The notes below the pieces were generated by a model that was not told the DNA's origin, searched no databases, and saw nothing but the letters and a program-made list of their open reading frames with translations. The translations under genes were made by a program, and so were the position numbers. A stretch of DNA of 64,000 bases from Martinezella hainanensis (GTDB taxonomy: Bacteria; Pseudomonadota; Alphaproteobacteria; Rhizobiales; Rhizobiaceae): assembly GCF_900094555.1 (NCBI RefSeq), contig NZ_FMAC01000002.1, positions 620,001 to 684,000 on the forward strand. The letters are read 5' to 3'. Shown in pieces: positions 52,218 to 60,763 of this stretch (position 1 is its first letter; each line of letters starts with the position of its first letter).

Positions 52218-52871
52218 TTGACACCTCGTTTGGTGGAGAAAGAAGGCTTTGCGGCCGTGGTTCTGCGGTTGCGGGCGGAAGGCATATTGGACATCGACCT
52301 GATGACGGCTGTCGAGCAGACACCGCGCCTGCCTTTTGTGCCGGTGCAATTTGCCGATGATGCCTATTCCAGCCGGACGATCCCGATCGACTGCGGCGCC
52401 TTCATGGAGGGCATCGATCTCGTCGTGCGCATTCTCCACGGCTTGAAGATCAAGCCGGGTCATCGCGTTCTCGAGATCGGCACAGGGAGCGGTTTCACCG
52501 CCGCGGTCATGGGGCGAATCGTCGAACGCGTGCTGACGGTCGATCGCTACAAGACGCTGACGACATCGGCCCAGCAGCGTATGGATGCGCTCGGCCTGCG
52601 CAACGTCATCATCCGTCAGGCGGATGGCAGCTCTGGTCTGCCGGGTGAGGGCACCTTTGACCGGATTCTGGTGACGGCCGCATTCCCGACCATGCCGCGC
52701 TTCTACGCCGAGCAGCTTGTGTCCGGCGGATCGATGATCGCGCCGCTGCTGGTGTCGGACGATGTCTGCCGTCTCGTTCGCCTGACGAAAACCGGCAGCC
52801 GATTCGAACGCGAAGAATTATTCGACGTTCCCTATCAGCCCATCGTACCCATGCTCGCCTCGTATCTTTGA
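52218..52871 (+). CDS. pcm: PIMT-family methyltransferase (second copy), pcm
   Basis: The TTG at 52218 follows GGAG by seven bases and starts a 217-residue protein whose first residues (LVEKEGFAAVVLRLRAEGI) fit the rhizobial family; a later ATG is at 52302. The SAM motif is VLEIGTGSGFTAAVMG. The catalytic loop (TIPIDCGAFMEGIDL) differs from QTISQP of true isoaspartyl repair enzymes, as does the first copy at 29128. Location between surE and nlpD is the classic pcm position, hence the symbol. Confidence 0.8.
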   Translation: MTPRLVEKEGFAAVVLRLRAEGILDIDLMTAVEQTPRLPFVPVQFADDAYSSRTIPIDCGAFMEGIDLVVRILHGLKIKPGHRVLEIGTGSGFTAAVMGRIVERVLTVDRYKTLTTSAQQRMDALGLRNVIIRQADGSSGLPGEGTFDRILVTAAFPTMPRFYAEQLVSGGSMIAPLLVSDDVCRLVRLTKTGSRFEREELFDVPYQPIVPMLASYL

Positions 52872-52896
52872 GGCTCCATTCGGGCTGATGCCTTAT

Positions 52897-52928
52897 GAAA
52901 CGGGCGCATTGGCGCCGTTTCATTTTCT
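52897..52928 (+). terminator. Terminator after pcm
   Basis: GAAACGG at 52897 pairs with CCGTTTC near 52915-52921 around a GC-rich interior, with CATTTTC following. It ends the tat-serS-surE-pcm run before nlpD. Confidence 0.68.
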
Positions 52929-53040
52929 ATGGTTAGCAATTCCTCAAAAAAACACATGCCGCACCAGTGCTTTAACCGCATGGTAAGATTAACGCGCTTT
53001 AATCGACCCATAATCGGTTGCGTCTTAAGTGGGTCGAGTC

Positions 53041-54732
53041 ATGGGTTTCAGTCTTTCTTCAAACGGCAGCAAATCGGCAGGGAAAGTCCTGGTGGCCATC
53101 CTTCTGGCGAGCACTGCCACAGCTTGTAGTTCGGATACGACTCGCTTCAGCGGTCTCTTCAACAAGACGGACAACGTAACGACCGGCTCGATCAATCGCC
53201 GTAGCCTGAATGGTCCGAACGGTGATCCGGTGCCCCGCGCCGATGTCGCTCAGGCCGGCGGCTACGGCCAGCAGGATTATTCGCAGCAGAGCGCGCCGGT
53301 ATCGCAACCCTACCCGAACTCGCCGGCCCGCTATAACCCGTCCTATTCCAGCGCACGGGCTTCGACCGCTCCTGTCGCAATTCAGCGCACCGATCTTGCT
53401 GCTCCGAGCGCTTCCGCCAGCACCGGCAGTCCTCGTCGGGTGCAGCAGGCGGAATCGGAGGCGATGGCGCAGCCGTTCCCGGCATCGCGCAACAATGGCT
53501 CCCGCGCCGCACCGGCACTTGCTCCCGACACCATGTCGACGGGTACGATCAAGGCAGCTGCTGCGCAGCAGATGTCTCCCGGCTGGACCACGGTCAATGC
53601 GCCGAGCGTGACGCTGCATCAGGGTGAGAATATCGCGCTGCTGTCGCGCCGCTACGGTGTTCCGGAAAAGGAAATCCTGCGCGCGAACGGCCTGCGTAAC
53701 GGTGCCGCCGCGCAGCCAGGCCAGCAGATCGTCATCCCGACGATGAATGGAGCAGGTGTCTCAGGCCCAGCCAAGATGGCCTCTGAAGCGACAGACCTTT
53801 CCAAGGGCGGTAAGATGCCTGGTCCGGCCAAGGCGCCGCAGCAGGAAGCGCTCGCGTTGCCGTCCGGCAATCAGATGCGCGGCAAGTCTCAGGCTGGCCT
53901 TGCTGACCCCAACAAGCTCGCCGCCGGTAATGGCAAAGGCCCGACCCCGAAGGGTACCTATGTCGTTAAGCCGGGTGACTCTCTGGCGAGAATTGCCAAG
54001 GAAAGCGGCGTGAGCGTCGCCGAACTGAAGCGTGCGAACAACATGCAGGCCGGAGACAGCATTCGCATCGGGCAGGCAATCGCGTTGCCGCATGGCGCCG
54101 TTGCTTCCGCGGATCCGGTCAAGACCGCTTCGATCGAACCGCAGAAGGCGTCAGTCAAGCCGGGCGCACTCCCCGTCGAGCCGAAGCAGGCTGCAGTTGG
54201 TCCGATTGCCAAGCAGGCACCCAAGGCTGTTGCCCATGCCGATGCGGCACCCGATGCCGCTGCCAAGCCGAAGGAAGTTGCCTCTGCTTCGCCGAGCCAG
54301 TCCATCAATGACGCCGCCAAGTCCGATGCGCAGGCGGATGCGCCCGAGGCAACCGGTATCGGCAAATATCGCTGGCCGGTCCGCGGTGCGGTCGTCGCCG
54401 GTTATGGCTCCAACGTCAATGGCAGCCGTAACGACGGTATCGACATCTCGGTTCCCGAGGGGACGCCGATCAAGGCTGCTGAGAACGGCGTCGTTATCTA
54501 TGCCGGCAACGGCCTGAAGGAGCTCGGCAACACGGTCCTCGTCCGCCACGACGACGGCACGGTCACAGTGTACGGCCATGCCGATGCGCTCAGCGTGACC
54601 CGTGGACAGAAGGTCCAGCGCGGCCAGACGCTGGCGACTTCGGGCATGAGCGGCAATGTCAGCCAGCCGCAGCTGCACTTCGAAGTCCGCAAGAATTCGG
54701 CTCCGGTCAACCCAATGACGTTCCTTGAATAG
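53041..54732 (+). CDS. nlpD: NlpD-like LysM/M23 lipoprotein, amidase activator type
   Basis: ATG 53041 starts a 563-residue lipoprotein with lipobox ASTATAC. There are two LysM modules (about 188-230, LHQGENIALLSRRYGV; and about 303-348, YVVKPGDSLARIAKESGV) and a C-terminal M23-type domain (about 437-563). The M23 zinc ligands are incomplete: the usual HxGxD start reads NDGID and the HLH pair reads QLH. The same loss is seen in E. coli NlpD, which activates cell-wall amidases rather than cutting. The middle is Ala/Pro/Lys-rich. Placement after surE-pcm is the common order. Confidence 0.88.
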   Translation: MGFSLSSNGSKSAGKVLVAILLASTATACSSDTTRFSGLFNKTDNVTTGSINRRSLNGPNGDPVPRADVAQAGGYGQQDYSQQSAPVSQPYPNSPARYNPSYSSARASTAPVAIQRTDLAAPSASASTGSPRRVQQAESEAMAQPFPASRNNGSRAAPALAPDTMSTGTIKAAAAQQMSPGWTTVNAPSVTLHQGENIALLSRRYGVPEKEILRANGLRNGAAAQPGQQIVIPTMNGAGVSGPAKMASEATDLSKGGKMPGPAKAPQQEALALPSGNQMRGKSQAGLADPNKLAAGNGKGPTPKGTYVVKPGDSLARIAKESGVSVAELKRANNMQAGDSIRIGQAIALPHGAVASADPVKTASIEPQKASVKPGALPVEPKQAAVGPIAKQAPKAVAHADAAPDAAAKPKEVASASPSQSINDAAKSDAQADAPEATGIGKYRWPVRGAVVAGYGSNVNGSRNDGIDISVPEGTPIKAAENGVVIYAGNGLKELGNTVLVRHDDGTVTVYGHADALSVTRGQKVQRGQTLATSGMSGNVSQPQLHFEVRKNSAPVNPMTFLE

Positions 54733-54755
54733 GTAGTGCGTCTCAAGGACTCTGC

Positions 54756-54784
54756 AAAAAGCCCGGTCAAAGCCGGGCTTTTTG
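54756..54784. terminator. Bidirectional terminator between nlpD and the AAA ATPase gene
   Basis: GCCCGG and CCGGGC form the stem with AAAAA on one side and TTTTT on the other, between two convergent genes. Confidence 0.85.
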
Positions 54785-54808
54785 TCGTTTATGGCTTGGT
54801 CTCGAAGA

Positions 54809-55681
54809 TCAGTTGCGGTCGAGCACTATGCGCAGCCGGCCGGCGAGATCCTGGATATATTGCCAGGCAACGCGGCCGGAACGAGCGCCACGCGTTGTTG
54901 CCCACTCCAGGGCTTCGTGATGCATCTGCGCGCGATCAAGCGCCAGCTTGAAGTGATCGGCATAGGCGTCGATCATCTGTAAATAGTCTTCCTGGTTGCA
55001 CTTGTGGAAGCCGAGCCAGAGCCCGAAGCGATCGGAGAGCGACACCTTTTCCTCAACGGCTTCGGACGGATTGATGGCGGTCGATTGCTCGTTTTCCATC
55101 ATGTGGCGCGGCAGCAGGTGGCGGCGGTTCGATGTGGCGTAGAACAGCACATTGTCCGGCCGACCCTCGACACCGCCGTCCAGCGCCGCCTTCAGCGACT
55201 TGTAGGCAGTGTCGTCATGGTCGAAGGAGAGGTCGTCGCAGAAGATGATGATGCGATGCGGCGTTGCCTTCAGGATATCGAGCAGTACCGGCAGCGAGGA
55301 AATATCCTCGCGATGCACCTCGATCAGTTTCAGCGAAACGCCGGTCGCCCGACGCACATCTTCGTGCACCGCTTTGACGAGCGAGGATTTGCCCATGCCG
55401 CGTGCGCCCCAGAGCAGCACGTTGTTGGCGGCAAAGCCTTCGGCGAAACGCAGCGTGTTTTCATGCAGGATATCGCGCACATGGTCGACACCGCGAATGA
55501 GGGTGAGCGCCACGCGGTTCGGCCGCGGGACGGGCTGCAGATAGAGCCGGGCGGGCGCCCAGACGAAACAATCCGCGGCATTCCAGTCATTGACGGCCGG
55601 CGCCGGCCCTGCCAGGCGTTCGACAGCGTCGGCAAGGCGACGGACTTCGGCAAGGATCAGGGCGTTTTGGTCTTCAGTCAC
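54809..55681 (-). CDS. DUF815-type AAA ATPase
   Basis: The GTG at 55681 has AGGAGG six bases upstream and is preferred over the longer frame. The 290-residue product has Walker A GARGMGKSS (about residue 95-103), Walker B IIIFCDDLSF and an Arg-finger-like SNRRHLLPR segment. It fits DUF815, a family of ATP-binding proteins related to the chaperone-like AAA group; I know no confirmed function. It is convergent with nlpD. Confidence 0.82.
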   Translation of the reverse strand: MTEDQNALILAEVRRLADAVERLAGPAPAVNDWNAADCFVWAPARLYLQPVPRPNRVALTLIRGVDHVRDILHENTLRFAEGFAANNVLLWGARGMGKSSLVKAVHEDVRRATGVSLKLIEVHREDISSLPVLLDILKATPHRIIIFCDDLSFDHDDTAYKSLKAALDGGVEGRPDNVLFYATSNRRHLLPRHMMENEQSTAINPSEAVEEKVSLSDRFGLWLGFHKCNQEDYLQMIDAYADHFKLALDRAQMHHEALEWATTRGARSGRVAWQYIQDLAGRLRIVLDRN

Positions 55682-55888
55682 CGTTTCCTCCTGAATATTG
55701 AACAAGAAAGTCGTAAAATGCGCGCGCTGTCTTGCCGGGTATCATGCTCCTTTGGGGGCTGAAAGGCTAACAGACCGGGAAAACGGTACGGTTTGCGGCT
55801 GTTTTTGTTGCATTCGCCAAGCGCGTAACTATATTCCGGCCACCTGACGCGGGGCCTTGTTCCCGCTAGGAGTTCAAGGGAGTTCTCG

Positions 55889-56236
55889 ATGTTTATCACC
55901 AACGCATATGCGCAGAGCGCAACAGATTCGGCCGCGAGTGCCTTCGGCGGTTCCGGCTTTGAAATGATCATCCTGTTTGTGCCGCTGATGGTCGTTTGGT
56001 ATTTCCTTCTCATTCGCCCGCAGCGTGCGCAGGCAAAGAAGCGTGACGAGATCCTGAAGAACATTCGCCGCGGCGATCAGATCGTCACCAGCGGCATCGT
56101 CGGCAAGGTCACCAAGGTCATCGACGAAAAGGAACTGGAAGTCGAGATCGCCGAAGGCGTGCGCATCCGCGTCGTCCGCAGCGCTATTTCCGAGGTTCGC
56201 GTCAAGGGTGAGCCCGTCAAGGCAGACGCCGCGTAA
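55889..56236 (+). CDS. yajC: Sec translocon accessory protein YajC
   Basis: The 115-residue protein has one membrane segment with GGSGFEMIILFVPLMVVWYFLLIRPQ and the family RPQRAQAKK step, followed by the GDQIVTSGIVGKVTKV domain. It assists SecDF. secDF follows 158 bases downstream with no strong terminator between. Confidence 0.95.
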   Translation: MFITNAYAQSATDSAASAFGGSGFEMIILFVPLMVVWYFLLIRPQRAQAKKRDEILKNIRRGDQIVTSGIVGKVTKVIDEKELEVEIAEGVRIRVVRSAISEVRVKGEPVKADAA

Positions 56237-56394
56237 CGCATTTTGCGGGAAGCGGCGCCCGGCGCCGCTGCGTATCTTCGAAATTCGGCATCGACTTTCT
56301 TGAAGGACTGTGCACAAATTCAAGGTGTTACTGCGCCCTTTGCATTTTCTGTTGAAGGTGGGGCGCAGTAAGGAAGTCCTAATTCGAGAGAGCG

Positions 56395-58938
56395 ATGTTG
56401 CACGTCTCCTGGTGGAAGACCGCCCTAATCTGGTTCGTCGTTCTCTTGAGCGTGCTTTTGGCCGCTCCCAACCTGCTTGGTGAGCGCGCGCTGTCATCCC
56501 TTCCTGCATGGTGGGCGCATCGAAAGATCGAGCTCGGCCTCGATCTTCGCGGCGGATCGCATCTGCTGCTGAAGATCGAACGAGGTGACGTCGAAAAAGA
56601 TCGCCTGGAAAGCATCGTCGGCGATATCGCCACCCGGCTGCGCACCGTCAATGTCGCCTATTCGGGTCTCACCGGCACCGGCCGCAAGATCCAGCTTCGC
56701 ATCAACGACCCCGCACAGGTCCAAGCAGCTCTAACGGCATTGCGGCCGCTGACATCAGGACCGGACAAGCCGTCCGTCGCATTGTCTCAGGGGGACAACG
56801 GCGCGCTGACGCTCGATATCACCGATGCCGACATCAACAGTCATGTGTCGGCGGCGATTGCACGCGCAATGAAGGTCATCCATGCCCGTATCGCGCAACT
56901 CGGCGTCGGGGAACCTCTGATCCGCCGTCAGGGATCTGACCGTATCGTCGTTCAGGTGCCCGATCTTGCCGATGCGCAGCGGTTGAAAAATCTTCTCGGC
57001 CAGCCGGCCAAACTCAGCTTCCGCCTTATCGATCAATCGATGTCGGTGCAGGACGCCATGGACAAGCAGCCTCCGGCCGGGTCCGACGTGCTGTTTTCCG
57101 AAGACGATCCGCCCGTCGGTTATCTGGTGCAGCGACAGCCGTTGCTCTCGAACATAGATTTTTCCGATGCCATCGCCAGCGTCGACAATCAAAAGGGCGA
57201 GGGCGCCGTCTCTGTCAAGTTGACCCCGGAGGCAACACATCGTTTCGCGCAGGCAACCGCCAGCAACCTCGGCAGGATCATCGTCGTCGTGCTTGACGAT
57301 CAGGTCATCTCCGCAGCGTCTCTGAAGACGGTCATCGCAACGGGCGAGATCGACGTTCCCGGAGATTTCACTGCCCAGGGGGCACAGGATCTCGCCGTCA
57401 TGGTCAAGAGCGGGCCGCTGCCCGCGACGCTGACGACGGTCGAGGAGCGCACCATTCAGCCGGGTCTAGGCGGCGAGACGGCGCGTTATGGCCTGATTGC
57501 CTGCATTGCCGCCGCGGTCTTCGTCGCCGCCTTGATGATCGGTTTCTATCGCTTGCTCGGCATCATCGCGACCATTTCGCTCGTCATCAACATGGTCATG
57601 GTCGCAGCGCTGATGGGGCTGCTCGGCATTACCCTGACCTTACCCGGCGTCGCCGCCATCGTCCTCATCATCGGGATCGGCCTGGACGCGCTGGTGCTGA
57701 TCTACGAGCGCGTGCGTGAGGAGGAAAAGAAGACCCATCTTCTTGTCGATGCGCTGCGTCATGGTTTCAACCGGGCGGCGGCGACCGTTGCGGATGCCAA
57801 TCTGACCGTTCTCATCGTTGCGGCCATTCTTTTCTACGCCAGCACCGGTGCTGTACGCGGCTTTGCCGCTACTCTCATGGTCGGCGTTATCTCGACCTTC
57901 TTCACCTCCTGTTTCGTGACGCGATCACTGGTCAATATGTGGATTTCGCGCCGCAAGCCCCGCACTTTGCTTGTCGGCGTGCGCAGCGGCATTTTCGACA
58001 ATGCCAATATCCGCTTCATGGGCATCCGCCGTTATACATTCACGGTCTCGGCCGCCCTGTCCGTCATCACGCTCATTGCCTTTGCGACAGTCGGAATGCA
58101 TCTCGGCATCGATTTTGCCGGCGGATCGATCATCGAGGTCCGCGCTAAGCAGGGCGTAGCCGATCCTGTCGACATTCAAACGCGTCTTGATGCCGTCATT
58201 CCGGGCGACGTGCGTGTCGAACGGCTTGCCGATCGTCTTGGTGCGGTGGTTCGCGTCCATGCGCAGGAGGGCGGTGAAAACGCTGAACAATCCGCCGTCT
58301 CGCTCGTTCAGGACGAACTGGGCAAGGATTACAATTTCTCCCGCGTCGAAGTGGTCGGTCCGTCCGTGTCGGGCGAAATCACCACGACAGCCTCCCTTGC
58401 CGTCCTGGCGGCGCTGGCAGCAATCCTCATCTACATATGGCTGCGGTTCGAATGGCAGTTTGCCGTCGGCGCGATCATCGCGACGCTGCACGATGTCATC
58501 CTGACGCTCGGCCTCTTCGTGCTATCAGGCATGGAATTCAATATGACAGGCATCGCCGCGATCCTGACCATTGTCGGCTACTCGCTGAACGATACGGTTG
58601 TTGTCTATGACCGCATGCGCGAGAATCTCAAGCGCTACTCGCAGATGCCGCTGCCGATCCTGATCGACGCCTCCATCAATCAGACACTATCTCGTACCAT
58701 CCTGACGTCCGCGACGACGCTTCTGGCGCTGCTCGCACTCTACATCTTCGGCGGCGAGGTGATCCGTGCCTTCACCTTCGTTCTGCTTTTCGGCGTCGCT
58801 GTCGGTACTTTTTCGTCGATTTATATTGCGGCGCCCGTGTTGATCCTGTTCAAGCTGCGTCCGGACAAGTTCCAGACCGGCGGCGAAAGCAATGGACCCG
58901 CGGCCGGCAATATCCAGTCAGGCAAACCAGCGGTGTGA
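56395..58938 (+). CDS. secDF: SecD-SecF fused protein translocase subunit
   Basis: The 847-residue protein joins SecD and SecF. The SecD half starts with a membrane span, then GLDLRGGSHLLLKIERGD and D5/D6 motifs such as LDALVLIYERVREE. The SecF half begins near residue 555 with GIDFAGGSIIEVR and ends with SLNDTVVVYDRMRENLK. Twelve membrane spans are expected. It uses the proton gradient to pull out secreted proteins. Fusion as one chain is known in Rhizobiales and elsewhere. Confidence 0.95.
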   Translation: MLHVSWWKTALIWFVVLLSVLLAAPNLLGERALSSLPAWWAHRKIELGLDLRGGSHLLLKIERGDVEKDRLESIVGDIATRLRTVNVAYSGLTGTGRKIQLRINDPAQVQAALTALRPLTSGPDKPSVALSQGDNGALTLDITDADINSHVSAAIARAMKVIHARIAQLGVGEPLIRRQGSDRIVVQVPDLADAQRLKNLLGQPAKLSFRLIDQSMSVQDAMDKQPPAGSDVLFSEDDPPVGYLVQRQPLLSNIDFSDAIASVDNQKGEGAVSVKLTPEATHRFAQATASNLGRIIVVVLDDQVISAASLKTVIATGEIDVPGDFTAQGAQDLAVMVKSGPLPATLTTVEERTIQPGLGGETARYGLIACIAAAVFVAALMIGFYRLLGIIATISLVINMVMVAALMGLLGITLTLPGVAAIVLIIGIGLDALVLIYERVREEEKKTHLLVDALRHGFNRAAATVADANLTVLIVAAILFYASTGAVRGFAATLMVGVISTFFTSCFVTRSLVNMWISRRKPRTLLVGVRSGIFDNANIRFMGIRRYTFTVSAALSVITLIAFATVGMHLGIDFAGGSIIEVRAKQGVADPVDIQTRLDAVIPGDVRVERLADRLGAVVRVHAQEGGENAEQSAVSLVQDELGKDYNFSRVEVVGPSVSGEITTTASLAVLAALAAILIYIWLRFEWQFAVGAIIATLHDVILTLGLFVLSGMEFNMTGIAAILTIVGYSLNDTVVVYDRMRENLKRYSQMPLPILIDASINQTLSRTILTSATTLLALLALYIFGGEVIRAFTFVLLFGVAVGTFSSIYIAAPVLILFKLRPDKFQTGGESNGPAAGNIQSGKPAV

Positions 58939-58942
58939 TATA

Positions 58943-59329
58943 GTGGCAAAAGGAATAGAAATTCGAAACGCGCATTTCCCGGGGCGCGCACCGATCGACG
59001 CTTACGGCAATGGCGGCTTCCGCTTCGCCGATATGTCGCATCGCGGCTCTCTGCTCTGCCTGCCTTCCGGAATCTACGGCTGGGACATGTTGCAGGGCGA
59101 TGCGCTGACGCCGGATCGCTTCCAGAAGGTTCTTGATGAGGCCGCAGAGATCGAAGTGCTGCTCGTCGGCACCGGGACGGAGCTGCGTCCGCTGCCGGCC
59201 GAGCTCAAGGCTGCCTTGCGCGCCAAGCAGATTTCCTCCGACCCGATGAGCACCGGGGCCGCCGTACGCACCTTCAACATCATGCTCTCCGAATCGCGTG
59301 CTGTGGCTGCAGCGCTGATCGCCGTCTGA
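58943..59329 (+). CDS. Mth938-like domain protein (DUF498)
   Basis: The GTG at 58943, four bases after the secDF stop, starts a 128-residue protein with HFPGRAPIDAYGNGGFRFA, LLVGTGTELRPLPAE and AVRTFNIMLSE. These are landmarks of the Mth938/NDUFAF3-like family. In eukaryotes the relative NDUFAF3 is a complex I assembly factor; a similar role here is possible but unshown. The next gene's relative, NDUFAF6, is also a complex I factor. Confidence 0.82.
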   Translation: MAKGIEIRNAHFPGRAPIDAYGNGGFRFADMSHRGSLLCLPSGIYGWDMLQGDALTPDRFQKVLDEAAEIEVLLVGTGTELRPLPAELKAALRAKQISSDPMSTGAAVRTFNIMLSESRAVAAALIAV

Positions 59330-59346
59330 CCTTCGGATCCAAGAGC

Positions 59347-60207
59347 ATGACGACATCAGCTGCGCCCCGTAGCAACCGGGACATCTGCCTTGCCACACTG
59401 CGCGACACCGATCGCGACCGCTACCTCGCATGCCTGCTGGCGCCGGAGGAGAAGCGTCCCGCACTTGCGGCTCTCTATGCCTTCAACGCCGAACTGGCCC
59501 GCATCCGCGATCTTGTACATGAGCCGCTGCCCGGGGAAGTGCGCATGCAATATTGGCGCGATCTTCTTGAGGGACAATCCCACGGATCGAGCGAAGCCAA
59601 TCCGCTGGCCTCCGAACTTCTGACCGCAATCGAAGAATACCGTTTGCCGCGTCAGACGCTGATCGACATGATCGATGCGCGCATCTTCGATCTCTACGAT
59701 GATCCGATGGAGAGCCGCAGCAGCCTGGAAGGCTATGCCGGAGAGACTGCGTCGGCCCTCATCCAGCTTGCAAGCCTGGTCTTGTCCGCCGACGAGTCGA
59801 AGCGCTCCGCTGATGCCGCCGGTCATGCCGGCGTCGCGCAGGCAATCGCCGGCCTGCTGCTCCTGATGCCGCTAAATCGCCACCGTGGCCAGCTCTACCT
59901 TCCACTCGAGATCTTGTCGGCAACCGGGCTCGATCGCGACAGCTTTCTCGCCGGCGAGGACAAGCCGCGCATTTCGGCGGCGGTCGAAGCCTTTGCTGGT
60001 CTTGGTCGTGAGCATCTCGCCAAGGCGAGGGCAGCGGGCACCATACCGCCGGCCATATTCCCTGCCTTTCTGCCCGTCACTCTGGCCGAACCTGTCTTGA
60101 AGAAGGCGCAGAAGCTCGGCGCCGGCATCTTCGATCAATCCCTGGGGCTGCCGCAATGGCGCCGGCAATTGCGCATGGCGATAGCGTCGATCACAAAGAA
60201 ACTCTAA
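59347..60207 (+). CDS. Squalene/phytoene-synthase-like protein (NDUFAF6-like)
   Basis: The 286-residue protein begins with CLATLRDTDRDRYLACLLAPEEKR and has LYAFNAELARIRDLVHEPLPGEVRMQYWRD, the signature of the SQS/PSY fold. The aspartate-rich motifs (DxxxD) needed for prenyl-diphosphate binding are not seen, so it is probably not an active synthase. The family that keeps the fold without the motifs includes NDUFAF6, a complex I assembly factor. It follows the Mth938-like gene by 17 bases, and the two may act together. Confidence 0.78.
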   Translation: MTTSAAPRSNRDICLATLRDTDRDRYLACLLAPEEKRPALAALYAFNAELARIRDLVHEPLPGEVRMQYWRDLLEGQSHGSSEANPLASELLTAIEEYRLPRQTLIDMIDARIFDLYDDPMESRSSLEGYAGETASALIQLASLVLSADESKRSADAAGHAGVAQAIAGLLLLMPLNRHRGQLYLPLEILSATGLDRDSFLAGEDKPRISAAVEAFAGLGREHLAKARAAGTIPPAIFPAFLPVTLAEPVLKKAQKLGAGIFDQSLGLPQWRRQLRMAIASITKKL

Positions 60208-60283
60208 AATACACCAAGCTCGCACAAGTCTCGCCGTCTATGGAGATGGCGGGCACTTGATTTGCATTTCAGGGGGATCTGCT

Positions 60284-60745
60284 GTGGGTATTGTCGTCTG
60301 GTGCATACTGTTTGCGATCGTCATCTTCGTTGCTTACTACGCGACACGGATGGCATCGCGGAACAAGGAAGACGGCCTGCACGATACCGGCCTTGCGATT
60401 CTGGAATTCGGCCGCGCTTTTCCGACCGAGGCGATCCGGCAGCTGCAGACCACGGCGGACGGGCAGGCGGTGTTCGTGCGCCTGCATGACGACAAGGCCG
60501 GGTTCATGCGCAATGTGCGCAATCACTTCAGCGTCCACCTGATCGAGCCCGGCCGGGCGCGGGCCAAGATCTCGGGAACCGGTCGCGGCCTGACGGTCGA
60601 TTTTCTCGATGTGCCGCATCACAACGGCACCTTCGAGTTCAAGACGCCGGCGGAAGCTGCGGAAGTCTCGCTCTGGCTGCTGGGCAATTATGTTGCCGGC
60701 GAGGACGCGAAGCTCGAGCACCACGCGCCGCCGGCAACCACCTGA
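60284..60745 (+). CDS. Membrane-anchored protein of unknown function
   Basis: The GTG at 60284 follows AGGGGG. The 153-residue product has one N-terminal membrane segment (about 3-19) and a soluble domain with EFGRAFPTEAIRQLQTTADGQAVFVRLHD and MRNVRNHFSVHLIEPGRARA landmarks, of a rhizobial family I cannot name. It is convergent with trmFO, from which it is separated by 18 bases. Confidence 0.7.
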   Translation: MGIVVWCILFAIVIFVAYYATRMASRNKEDGLHDTGLAILEFGRAFPTEAIRQLQTTADGQAVFVRLHDDKAGFMRNVRNHFSVHLIEPGRARAKISGTGRGLTVDFLDVPHHNGTFEFKTPAEAAEVSLWLLGNYVAGEDAKLEHHAPPATT

Positions 60746-60763
60746 AATCCGAAGGTCTTATAG

